NCBI GenBank assembly: GCA_037976565.1
Contig: CP137672.1
Span: 36,737,829-36,801,828, forward strand
Source of the DNA: Mesocentrotus franciscanus
Taxonomy: Eukaryota; Echinodermata; Echinoidea; Camarodonta; Strongylocentrotidae
Direction: 5' to 3'
Length of the DNA stretch: 64,000 nucleotides
Below, one piece after another: positions 21,291-34,500 of the stretch. The stretch's first letter is position 1. Every line of letters begins with the position of its first letter. Under the pieces are notes generated by a model, which saw only the letters and a list, made by a program, of their open reading frames with translations, had not been told where the DNA came from and did no database searches. The translations under genes and the position numbers were made by a program.

Positions 21291-24200
21291 TTTAAGACAA
21301 AAAACTCAATTTTTATAAAAATGGATTTAACTCCTTTTGGAATCAAGCTCTTCATATGTGAGTGTGTTTTATACCTAGTGTTTATCACTTCTAGAGATTT
21401 GGTTTTTGATAGTGGGGGTTGTCATTCTTGCTGATTATAATATGTAATTCAGTGGATATGGTGGGTGGTATGTAATGCCATGGTGGAAATGGTTTTTGTT
21501 TATTTTTTTCAAACTCTTCCTGATTCTTGAACCATTTTCTCATGTAGTGTTCTAAAACCAAAGGGCTTATTTCCTTTCTTGTTTTTAAAGATATTCATAA
21601 TGCTAACAGTAATGTTGATTGTACATTTTTGGACTGGGTGTTGGGGAGTAGATTTCACTTTAAAATAGTATCTATTCGTCAGCATTTTTCTTCTTATGTC
21701 TAGTAGTTCTTCTCCTGTTTCTTTAAGCAAGGTTTGTAATAAAGTTTCAATAGGGCCACCAGTTATAATTGTACCGAGTTCAACGTATTCTTCAATAAGT
21801 TTAATGCCGAATCATATGCTTCGCATCCATAGTCTAACAGTGAACGTATTAAAGCTTTAAAGACAATAAGCATAGAGTGGGAGTCATTTCCCCATGTTAT
21901 ACCAGTTATCTTCTTCAAAATATTCAATTTTATTTTACATCTTTTTACTATATCCTGAATATGTGGTCTCCAACATAAGTTTCTATCAAACATTAAGCCT
22001 AGGAATTTGTGCTCCTGTACAGAAGGTAAGGGTACTCCTTCAAGTTTCAGTTCACATTTTTTGTTACTGTTTGTAAATAGAAGTGAAACTGTTTTTTATG
22101 AGATATTGAAATTCCCCAGTATTTAAACCATTCATTTAACCGATATAAGTATGTTTGTACTTTGTTTTGAACAAACTTTCCATTTTTTCCAGATTTCCAT
22201 ATTGCATAGTCATCTGAAAATAATGATATATTCACTTCCTTTTCCAATGGTATTTCATGCATCATAATATTGAATAAAATGGGACTAAGGGCACTTCCTT
22301 GTGGTAATCCATTGACTAGGGTAGGTTCTTTTCTGTAATGAATTCTTAATAAATGTAAACGTATTTCCTTTTACTCCTAGTTCATTTTCACAAAAAACGG
22401 TGTTCCATGATATTGAACATTACCCATAAGCTTAATATAAAGCTCATGAAGAAAAAGACAATCAGGCTTTTCTTAGTCGATGATTATGAGATGATGTCAA
22501 TCTTACAATTTCGACGTACTATATTGGATTAAAAGAGCACGCTGTGCATTCTTGATTCGTTATATTTCTATGGATTATGCAGCATGTCAATACAGTAAAT
22601 AGATTTGTATATGTTTACATAATTGCCTAATGATAAGAATCAGAATAAACTGCCATTGAGGGATGTTTAATATATTATATCGAATAGTAAATTGAATGTT
22701 TTTTTTGGAATTATATATATATAAAACATCGTAAATAAGATTGAGGAATTCGCCGTTATTGTGAAAAACGTAATAAATGCTATATCTGTAATTATAATGT
22801 TCACGGTGTTTTATTTCGGCGTCCATCTTTATTTTCAGTATAGATATTAATCTGTTTGATTCAGGACAGTCAGATTGTTGTCCCTCATATTCATATTCAT
22901 TTTAACTTACAACAATCTCAGATATCATCATTATAATTATTATCCAACAATGAAGATATTTCATTAAGGTCCCGTTACTATACAAAGACAATATAATGAA
23001 GACAATGTCAACATTAAAGTAGAAATAGGGCATGCAATTGTCATGTTCTGGGGTAATATTTATTATATTCTTAAGCGAGCGATAAAGCATCATAATATAT
23101 AGTTGTTATATAAAAAAAAAAAATTTAAAAAAATGTTAACACCCACTACAAACATAATAATATTAATTGGGTCTTATTTACCCTGCACGGTAACCACTTC
23201 AATATTAATAATACTCTTCCTGTAGGCCCTTTACAATGTCTATTACCCCACCAATTGCCAGAATTAGTAAGAAAGTTATGACTTTTTGAAAGTTGTAATC
23301 ACTATTGTCACTGTGATGTAGTGGCGGACAACTCTCCCATCGGTTCCAACACACAAATTACCAAAATATCACTTATTCAACACTTATAACACATGAGGGT
23401 GTTTTCTTTTTAGAGGACCTATAATAATATGCTATCCATAAAGTGCCCAAAGGGAGAAGGCGCTTGGGACAAAAACATAAATAAATGATACCTTTGTATA
23501 CGAAAAAGACGTGGGAAGTGTCCATGACACAGTCACAATCCACCGAGCCAATTGCCAATTGAGATTCGCACAAATATAGCAATTTTATATTTCAAACATT
23601 CATAACGTTCTTGTTAATTACTTCAAACTTTCTCCTTTTTTCTGCTTCCATTTGTTTTCCATAATGCAATATTACTAAACAACGACATCCAGCTAGATGA
23701 CGTATAATAAATGATACTCCATACTTGACCGTTTTTCAGCTCAGATTCATAAATATTCTGAAGAACAATTGCCTTCAAGGCTGACATAATAACGCAGTTA
23801 TTTAATTAAATCTTGATCTTAAAATCGGAATATATACCTGAAATATCTGAAAGAAACTTTGCTTATAAAGGGGCAGACTAAACTATGTGCGATAACATTT
23901 TGGTGCGACCGGATAACTCTACACCAGTAACTGAGGCCTATTAAAAAGAAAACAAAAACATAAAAAACACGATCCCGAATCTCGACTAACAATAATTCAA
24001 CATGGTATTTACTGACAATAGATGGCGCCAGTTACTGAGTTTAATCATAATACACCCAGCTTAATTAATATATCATTCTTGCAAATTTCCAAGTATAATT
24101 GTATAATATATAACTTTGAAATAACACAGTACAAATTTATAATATGTAGTACTAGATATTTACCACAACTCTATTAATAATTAGTAGGCTTGTAACCATT

Positions 24201-24379
24201 TATCGTGTATATTTTCCCTAAAATATTATTGACATTATTTTATATAATGTAAAATTACTTTGTAAATATGTTATTACCTTGTACAGTGACCGTCTCAGCC
24301 TGAGCTGCTGGTCACTCTTTATATACTAAAACAAATAAAAAAAGATGAAAATCAAAAAATATAAAAACAAAAATATCAA

Positions 24380-24960
24380 TCAATCATATTAAAAAGCGTC
24401 TTAGACCATTTACCAAAATTGATAATTTACCACTTGAAGTAAGTACCAAACACACATTTGACTTATTCAAAATCTACCATAATGCAAAGGAAAACTGTAA
24501 CTAAACTTTTAATTTTGATTATGTGAATCTCAATTCTATGTATGTTTATTCTGACTTGCTCTTTTTACTGTAATCGATTTGACTGTATGATTGTTTTACT
24601 CACAGGGCCCCATGGGAGATCAACTAGTGTTGAATTGGCTATCCTGTTAATAAAACTAAATATATCAATAATACATTCAATGGTAGGATCCAGGGAGTTT
24701 CTCGATCTTATTACCTTTCGTTTTGGCTACTTTATAACACAGTTTGAAATTTAATCCTACCTAATTCAAATAGAAACGACATACATCAAAGAAGATATAG
24801 TGATTGGTAAATTATGCACTATCATTAAATATTGCTAATTTGATCAATAGCATAACTAATACAAAACCACAAAATGTATCCAAAACATATTGCGGTTTAA
24901 ACGAGAAACTTGGTATTGGTCATTATGTTCTGTGGCCATTTATCTAAAACTTTAGTTATT
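24380..24960. other. Unit B-specific 0.6-kb segment
   Basis: This replaces the 2-kb LINE-containing segment 7320-9340 of unit A. No gene or recognisable element was found; the open frame at 24542-24754 has no family features. Confidence 0.4.
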
Positions 24961-25535
24961 CAAATTTTGATATCTTTGCTAGCATGCCTTGTTTCCTGAT
25001 ATTTTTATGATGTTTATCATGTTTGAAGCTAATTATGTATTCGTGAAACAAATACCGAAAAAATGAAAACTAATCATGTAAATGCAAAAATGATAACTAA
25101 AATCTAACATATGACATGGTTTTTGTGACGTTTAGGTGTTTGTATCTATAATGCTAATTAGCAATTGTTATTTCAAATTGCACAGCTCATTATCTGTCCT
25201 GGTGCATGTCCTTTCTATTCATATATAGCTTGATTGGGTTTGGGCTTGATTTTAAAACAAGGCTGTAAAAAGCCTCCTCCATAAAAAGAAAATAATAATA
25301 ATAATAATAACAATAATTAAAATTTTAAAAATTAAGGTAGAGGGCAATGCTGATCCTCCCCTTAAATGTTGGGTGTCAGACCAATTTTTTTGCCGAAAAT
25401 TCATAGCTCAAACTTTCCAACACCCCCCCCCCCTGCAAAACATTCTTCAGATTTTCGACAAAATATTTTGAATGGGGATGTCACATCCACAACATCGGAT
25501 CCCCTAGCGATGTCTCTTATTGTTTGAATGACATT

Positions 25536-28500
25536 TTAAAGTAAACGGTGCTTGTACATTTCCTCGTAAAACGGCAAAGCTGCGTCAGCCAACTCAATGA
25601 CGTCAGGGGTCAATGTATCACGTGATGGCAATTCTTTAGGTGGAGAGAAGCCTGTGGTTGAAAGCATCCGATCTAAGTAGCCTGTATGCTGGCTGATGTC
25701 ACAACCCCACTTCCATGATAGAATATCCTCAAGAGACGGTTTCCATTCAAGTATGTTGGTGGTGTAAGGCAGTCCCACCGCCTTGCAATACTTGGGGAGC
25801 ATCACGGAATGATTCATCAACAAATCAGAAGAATCAAGAATAACTGGTTCCGGGTCGATGTTTTCTTTGACGTACATCCAGAGCTCATACAGACTTCTGT
25901 AGTAGTCGGCGGGGTCGTCCAGTTCCGTGTGGTTCCGTAAATCAAATGCTGCTTCGTCGGTTTCATCGGCGTGTAGTAGGTTTATGCTTTTCAAATGACT
26001 AAAACTAGCTGTATGTAGTGATGAGAACATCAAGATGGGATGACGGATCAGAAAAGAATGGCAATATCCTGTCGGAATGAATTCTCTTAGATCACTGCGT
26101 TGCATGGCTAAACCAATATCTTTTACGAACACCCGCTCTGCAGTGGATGTTTCCAGCATGCTCCTTACGCTGTCGTATCTGTGGATCAAGAGTTAGTACA
26201 AAACACAATGATTTGTTTATTTGTTTGTTTTGGAAAAGATTAATCTTCATGCAACCGCGTCATTCTCACACTAGAACAATAATCGGGATAAACTTTGAAG
26301 TGTCAGGGCATTGTTTCACGAAACCGTCACAAGTACAAGTTCACCGACATCCCATTAAAATGCGTGATAAATGGAATACACGCATTTCAATTGATTTTCG
26401 GCAAACTTGTTCTTATGGCAGTTTAGTGAAACTCTGCCCAAGTCTCTAAACATAATTTTGGGCACAGAACTATAGCAAAACGGCATTTCCCCCCCTGTGA
26501 GTCATATGTATCAACCTAATCAATTCGTAGAAGAGGTGCCACGAAATCAGTGATTGGCACTCTTTTGAAAATGTTGATTTATGCAAATTGTATGCATTTT
26601 GGTGGCTTTATATCGGCATTCAAAATGTAACTCTTAAAATGCATGAAATTATATTCTTATCCACAGAACTGACACAATCACATTATCATTTTACGCAAAT
26701 TGTTATGAATTTAGCCGTCACTAGGTCCTACATTGGTATTGATATAACGTATCCATTCATGCTTATCATATTAAACTACATGTTTTTGTATATTTCTTCC
26801 ACAGAACATACTGAATCAAAGCTATTCTTCATGGTTAATCGTGCAAATTTATGCGAATTTTATAGATTTAACTGGTATTAGGGCCTACAATTCAAATTCT
26901 CGACATCATGAACACAATGTCATTACTTTTTGTTTTATTGGGTAAAGTATTCTTTTTCGAGTGAACTGATACCAAAATCATAAGGTGTTTTGCTATTTTG
27001 TGAGGCAATTTCGTTTTCAAAATTTACTACTTTTGCAACCGTAGTCATTCTCGAAGCAGCGATAAATTTGCGCATGACGGTTTCTCATACACTCAGTTGT
27101 GTTGAAGATGAATTGCTGCTTGGTCTACAACCATCCCAATTAGTCTATTCCCATATGATACACTCAGCCCGTTTACTATCCACATGGTCTAATTTTCATT
27201 TCATATACTTATCATTTAGTCTAGTGATGCTGATAACAAATAATTATAATATAATTGTGGTAATACTGTTAATGATAACGCTAATAATAAAATAATAATG
27301 AAAATGATGAAAATAATAATGCGAAGAATACTAATAATTATTAGAATAATAATGATAATAACAATAATAACAATAACAATGATAATTACAATAATAACGA
27401 TAGTAACAACAACAACAATAATAATAATAATAATAATTGATAATGATTATTATATTACTGCTGCTACTATTACTACTATTGCTAGGATAACGAAGAAGAA
27501 GAAAAAGAAGAAAAAGAAGAAGAAGAAGAAGAATCATTTCAGCGATATTAGTGATTATTTTCTCTATGATCGAGGTGTACACATGCACATAACATACATA
27601 AGAAGGAAGTAAGATAGAGGATAAAGAAAGGAAGGCAGGACGACGAGAGACAGAGTGTTATTAATTATTATTTATTAGACCATATGGATAATAGACAAAT
27701 GGGAATTAGACGAACTGGGAATTAGACCTACTGGAAATTAGACTACATGAACATAGACCGGATGGGTAGTAAGTTGACCAAATAGACCAAATACAGGTGT
27801 GTAATAAGAAGATGAAATGATTATTAGACAACCTTCATAACAAATAACGTGCGCACATAGACGATCGCGAGAGCAGTGACCTCGTAAACGAACTGTGCAA
27901 TGCATGGTAAACATCCATTGATTTACACGCAGCCGTGCATTATGCTTTTTTGTTGCGCACTTTTTGCACGGCTGATATCACCAAAATATACTCCCCGTGC
28001 GCGTATGGTTAAAATTAATGCACGCACACGTGATCCATTTTGACGCTTCTCATTGGCTACATTCTTGAACCCATTTTATAATTATGCATATTCATTAGAC
28101 AGCACGCGCGATTGGCTCTAACGAATGCACCAGTGTTTCAATATCTCATATTTTGTATGTATTTCTTGGTTTGGCACAGGAGTTTGATATTCGTATCACA
28201 TCAGTTCCAATTTGACTTTAAAGTTCTTTCAAAAAATAATTAATAGTTAAATAGGTATTTACATATTCACATGTGTAGTTGTAAATTGTAGGTTTTAGAG
28301 TTTAGACAAATATATAAAATAATACAATTGGAAATAAAATAAATATACATATATATATAAATACACATACTACTGTATCGACGTCAAGGTAAATTTAACA
28401 TAATCTGCCAACACTCTGAATTAGTTAACTGAAAAATGCTTCTGACACTCTAGAATGCTTTATTAATAAATATTTAAAAAATCCCCAACTGTGCACACAA

Positions 28501-31500
28501 GATGGGAAAATTATAGGGTTATTGTAATATTGTTTATTGCCGGCCAGCCATAAGAAAGTGATTAGACTGCTTAGACAATTCAATGAAATGGAGGATAAAG
28601 TTCATCCTAATCATGTTATAGAATACATCTCACGTACAAGGTTATATGAAAAAGTAAAACATTGATTTGAAAAATTTATTTATTTCAGTGACTGGTTTCA
28701 GCAAATATCAAGATGTGGTGGATTTCCCTCTGAAAAGCGTTATTTTGATGGCAATGTGGAAGTACTTCTTTATTTTGGAATATTTGTACTAAAAAAGAGC
28801 TTTCAATTTTGACGAAATGAGGAGTCATCCGTAGATTAAACTAGGAATGAGATGTCATGTGATAGCGAGTAATAAGATTTTATGAAATGTGATATGATAT
28901 CTTCATCATCTAGAACACCACAGATCAAATACAGTGATTATCTTAGTAAGGAGTCTGTAGCTTTTATTTTGCTTCCCTTTTGTTCAAGTGAATTAAGTCT
29001 AATTTCATTTATCTTTTAAACAACGTTCGTATAATTATGGATGTTCATGACAAACTGGAAATTAGAAGTCACTAACATGCGTCATCGTGGAATAATTCTT
29101 ATAGAATTAGCTAGCATGCACTTATTTGCACACCTTCCCCATCATTATCCCCAATATCGAACTGTAGATACTCTTGGTGTAAGAATAACCGATTTAAAAT
29201 ATATATATTTGACAAGTGGGTGGTTTGGCGATAAGAAGTGAAAATATCTTCTATTAATTTATGTTGATAAAGAAACTGTATGCCATACACTTAATTTGAT
29301 ACAAGTAATTCCACAGTGGTATTCTTTACAAGTCTAAATAAGTTGTGATATTTGTGCTTAATAAGTTAAGCCCATTTTTGTTTTGTTCCAAAAAGAGGCT
29401 TTACAAATGACGGCCACTGCTAATGTAAACAATAAATCTGTTTCCATGTATAATTTGGCCAAGGGCTGTGTTGTCTCAACAATTTCAACAGATACACATG
29501 TATGTATATCAGCTTTTAGTGAAGGCTGTGGTGTCAGGGGTGGATCTAGGGGGCGACGTGGGGGCACGCCCCCTTTTTTTTCCTTCCGAAAAAGCTAAGA
29601 AATATTCACATATGTGTTCAATTTACGCATTCAGAAATGCCTCAGAATGTATGCCATAGAGCATCTTAAGATTCAAAATTTTCAGGGGCCCTTATAAGCG
29701 GGCCCCGGACGCGTATTTTTTATTTACACGCTAGCGAGGGGAATTTCTCGATTAATTCCAATGAAACCGCTCGCGAAGAGTCTAGACTGGATAGGAGAGC
29801 TCGCTAGTGCTATACGCTAGTGTGAATTTACATCGAGGACAAAGTTTGCTTAACTTTTTCTTGAAACACTTGAATGGTTATGGAATCTGTTTGTGTTTCT
29901 AATCTTCAAATATTAATATTATTCTGCATCAAATATAAAATATTTGATTTCTACTGTGGTATGTAAAGGCATGAACTTACGTTAATACATGTACAGTACG
30001 TACAAATATATCTTTTAAACCAAGAAGGTGCACCATGGTAATATATTAATGATACATGTAAAATATACATTGAAGCAATTCTAGTCCATTGCGTGTATCC
30101 TGAGTGTGATTTATATAATGGATTTTGAGTAATATTTACATCTACCTGTAGTTGAAGAATAGATATAGTGCATAAACTAGAATATATGGAGATGTGGAGA
30201 AATCAAGTTGGAGCTCAATTGGAAAGAAGTAACGAGAAATATAAAGCAAGAGAAACTGAGAGATGAGGAAAGCAAGAAGTTATTGAAATTGAGAGATGAC
30301 TCGCGAGATAGCCTTGCATTAATGAATCCTTTATATAATGTTGTCTTGAGAGGAAGTAGACGATTTTTTTTTAAATTGGAGATTAGTGTCAGTATTAGAA
30401 AAACGGAAATAGAATTAATGAGAAAGTTTTTTTTAATCTTAAATCGAGATCAATACATGTAATTAGACAGGGAATCTGCAACTGGCATTTATGTGCGATG
30501 TCACACCAACGCGTAACGCATGTCACACACAAAAAAGTGAGAAGAAAAGAGACAATAATGTAAAAGATAAGAAGATAGAGGATAGAGGAAAAGGAGAGAG
30601 ACAGAGAGAGAGAGGGAGAGAAAGAAAGAAAGAAAAAAAGGAAGAACATGAAACTTAAATTTACACTTAGGACTACAGATTACATTTCTGACTGAGTTGG
30701 CTTGACATATTATGTGCCCAAGAAGTCTGCGGACGAAAGTACAACAATACGAAAACAGAAGTTATATAAAATTGTCTTTAAGAGAGAAAGAGAAGTTATT
30801 TCTAGAATGAAATGAAAGGGGCTATGTGACTTTCAAGGAGGAAATTACAATTTCTATCGCTCTTAACAACTAATTTGAATTTCCCTTTTTTTTTTAATTC
30901 AAGAACTTCCTGGGGCTCCGCAAAGGCAAATTATTTACACAATTTCTTGCTGTCTGCTGCCTCGAGAAGAAAGGTAACAATGTATAGCAAGAATCCCTAT
31001 TCAGTGAAGGATTTATCCTTTTTATTATTAAAGATTCCCGGCAAAGGCTCTCCTCCTGCACCCCATCCGTAAAGGTAGAAGTGGTTCTGTCACAACCAAG
31101 GGGAGGGTGTGATGGCATGTTGGTCCAGTGACAACTGCTTAAATACAGAACTCAGACAAAGTAACAAGTGAAACAATATTTTAAGGGAATTAAGTTTAAT
31201 TCCAGTCTCCAAACAATATTTACATTGTCAAAGTACAGAAAAATCAATGTTATCGTTCACTACAGAACATAACATTCAATAACGGATCAAGCATTCAAAT
31301 GATATAAAGTTCTACCTTGCTTGCAAAACAATCCAGTAAAGCAAACTACCAAGCTTCCTACCCTGGTACATCACAATAGTAACTTTCATATATAAAATCT
31401 ACATTGAAATTAACAGTTCATTGCTTCTAAGTTCAAGTCCAAAAGTTCTTTCAGTTCAATTCCTTAACTCTTCTTAAATATAGAACCTGGTCTGAAGAAC

Positions 31501-34500
31501 TTGAAGTGGTGATGAACTCCGTAGTCAACTCGTTGACTGTCTTAAGCCCCCATCACACCAAACTAGTTCTCACTACGTTCTGTAAAATGTTGCCAAACTT
31601 GCTCAAACTGTGTGCGAACGGAGTGAATGTAGAAGCAACTGTTTACGATCTGTTTAAGAACTTTATGGACGGCTCGGACTGGCTTGGACGGAAAGGGTGC
31701 TCTAAAACTTTGAGCCTGTTCAAAATTGTCCCCGCCCTGCAATTAGACGTACTGACAACGTACTTAAAACGAGATGGACGTACTACGAACGGAATTGCCG
31801 TACTTCGGTCCTACTAGGAACGTGCTATGAATGTGTTACGAACTAGTTAGAATGGATTGGACGTACTGAGAACAAGGTAGAACTAGTTAAGGACTGGTTT
31901 AAACTGATTACGGCCAGACTTGAACTGCTTGGAAATGGCATTTTACCCGATCTGAACTTGATATGAACTGACTGTGGACGGGAACAGACGAGATGGACGT
32001 ATTGAGGACTGTTTATGAACGATCTAGGATCGTATTATAGACATTATTTACACATTCGACCCCGACCATTACCCGTTTTTTAACGATTTTCTAGGACGGT
32101 TCAGGAACGTAGTGAGAACTAGTTTGGTGTGATGGGGGCTTAGCTGCTGCCAATTGATGCTCTACCACAGCACGTTGTAACACGTTCCTAGTAGGATCGA
32201 AGTACGGCAATTCCGTTCATAGTACGGCAATCAGTCCGTTTGTAATACGTACTCTTAGTTTTAAGTACGTTGTCTGTCCGTCTAATTGCAGGACGGGGAC
32301 AATTTTGAACAGGCTCAAAGTTCTAGAACACTCTCCCGTATAGCCAGTCCGAGCCCGTCCATGAAGTTCTGAAACAGATCGTAAATAGTTGATACTACGT
32401 TCAACTTCGTTCGCACACAGTTTGAGCCCGTTTGGCAACATTTTCCAGAACGTATTGAGAACTAGTTCGGTGTGATGGGGGCTTAAGAATAGAAAGAGCG
32501 AGAGAGATAGAGAGAGGGAGAGAGAGAGAGAGAGAGAAGGGTGAGGGAAGTCCTGTGGAAAAGGCGGGTTGAAACAAGTTATTCAAAATTGATACCACGT
32601 CAACCATATTTTGAACACAACACAAGATTCCGAGCAGTTACAGATATTAAACAAAAATATTGGGATTTATTTTGCAATTTGCTGTTGAATATGAGAGCAG
32701 AAATCAGCACAGCGAGCGTGAACATACACACACATGTACACACAACATCCATCGACAAAACAATTTCAGTACATTATCATTATCAGTACAGCTACGTACA
32801 TAAAGGTTTAAAATACAGTCAAGGCTCTCCGCGAGCGGTTTCATTGGAATTAATCGAGAAATTCCCCTCACTAGCGTGTAAATAAAAAATACGCGCCCCG
32901 TACCTCACGTCGTAAAAGCTTCGCGCTCGCAATTTCGTACATTTCACCCCCTTTGGAAAATCCTGGCTCCGCCCCTGGATGTATATATAGCGATTATAAA
33001 TGTTTCTCCCGTCATCAAAATAATGGCTACATGTTCCATCACATGTGAGAAGACACAAAGTGATTCATGTGGATTATTCATTTTTTGCTTTCTGTGCATA
33101 AAACCACATACTTTTCAAGGAAAATAGAAGGTACAGACAACTACATAATAAAAGTAAAATAGATTTAAACTTATTTGTTATTGTTGTGGTGAAATACTTG
33201 ATTTTGGATACATGATATTTATATTATCAGATTTGGCTATAATTATGTTTACGACAGTCATTATCTTGGCCAGTTAAATAGGTATAATCGTTGAAACTGT
33301 ACTTGGTATCACATGGTTTGTAGCACTTTTTTGTTGGTCCAATCTTTGAAAGAAAATAATAAAGTACAAACAAATTAATTGTGTTTTTATCAGTCAGATG
33401 TGTCACGATTTTACTGATGTAATGTAAACTTAATTGATGGAGAAATTTGTAAACATAAATGTTTGTCAAGTACCTAAAAAGCTCTTCGATCGATTCAGTA
33501 TAATTTTATAAACTTCACTCATTATCTTTACAATGCAATACCCATCAACTATAATGAAAAATTAAATGGCAAGATAATAACACTAAACCAAATAAATCAT
33601 TTCTTGTGCTCCTTATTTTTGAGAATTTTCAGAATTTCTTACATTCCTTTTGATTTTTCAAATTGTTCTTTAATTTCTTTTAAAATTCCTTGACACTATC
33701 AAAATTCGGTATTTTCCTTAAAATAAGGCAATTGGAGACTCTGTACCAGGCGGTCCGGATTGGCATGTATCCGGACCGCGATCCGGACTTTGAGAAGCCC
33801 TGCTCTAAGTGGTCCCCCATGAGTTTGTGGGAAAACTCAACTCAGGTTTTGTGTCAATTTGTTATACTTTTCCAAAGTAAAATTCGCGTTTTATTGCTCT
33901 AACTAATATTGTACATTTTATTTCTATCTGTACAATGTATGCATTAAATCTAACAGAAAAATTCACTAGTCATTCTAAAATGTTTCAGGCCTTGTGTAGG
34001 CCCTAAGCTGGATTTCTAGGGGAGCATCTGAGTGGTCCCACGGAGTTTAAGGGAGAATGCAACCCAGGATTTGATTCGATTGTTTGTACTTTTCCAAAGT
34101 CAAATTCGCGTTTTATTGCTCTCACTAATATTGTACAGTCTATTTCTATCTGTACAATGTATATAAAGCATAAACATTAGATCTAACAGAAAAATTCACT
34201 CGTCATTCTAAAATGTTTCAGGCCTTGTCTTGTGTAGGCCCTATGCTGGATTTCTACAGGATTATCTGAGCGGTCCCCACGGAGTTTAAGGTAGTCCAGC
34301 TTCTGTTCATTTGTAGGTGACCTGTCACATAGCGATCCAACGGATCACCTCTTATATTCGTCAAGTTTCTTTTTTTTCTTCTTCTTTATTCTCTCATGTA
34401 AATTTGTTCGGCAAATATCTCAACAATGAAAAGAGCTAAATCAATGAAATTTCATAACATGATGTGTCAAGTCAATTTCCAAAACATAACGTCGAGATTT

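Larger units (their letters stand above)
19150..21350. mobile_element. Tandem pair of about 390-bp MITE-like units inside the LINE
   Basis: The unit ends are inverted repeats of the form TTAATTCCAAAAGGAGCTAA. Unit 1 spans about 19152-19542; unit 2 starts at about 19551 with the same 95 bases (tttgggtatttccgagtaaatc) and ends near 21350. The second unit is enlarged by the insertion at 19665-20936 and by an internal duplication. The block interrupts the LINE just before its RNase H YTDGS motif. Confidence 0.7.
18130..22385 (-). mobile_element. RT/RNase H LINE (I/Nimb-like), 5'-truncated and decayed
   Basis: - strand, from 22385 down: NGLPQGSALSPILFNI, then LFSDDYAIW (catalytic box), NEWFKYWGISIS, WRPHIQDIVKRCKIKLNILK and IRSLLDYGCEAYDSA (22340-21760). 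After nested insertions (19150-21350) come the RNase H motifs IYTDGSK, SYRAEQAAI, ILSDSLS and LEWITSHCGIVGNE (19145-18800), and a C-terminal zinc knuckle CDYCNITETEEHFKFHC (about 18540-18440). The RT-RNase H-CCHC order is typical of I/R1-group LINEs. Frameshifts make it inactive. Its 5' truncation at 22385 coincides with the left edge of duplication unit B. Confidence 0.85.
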
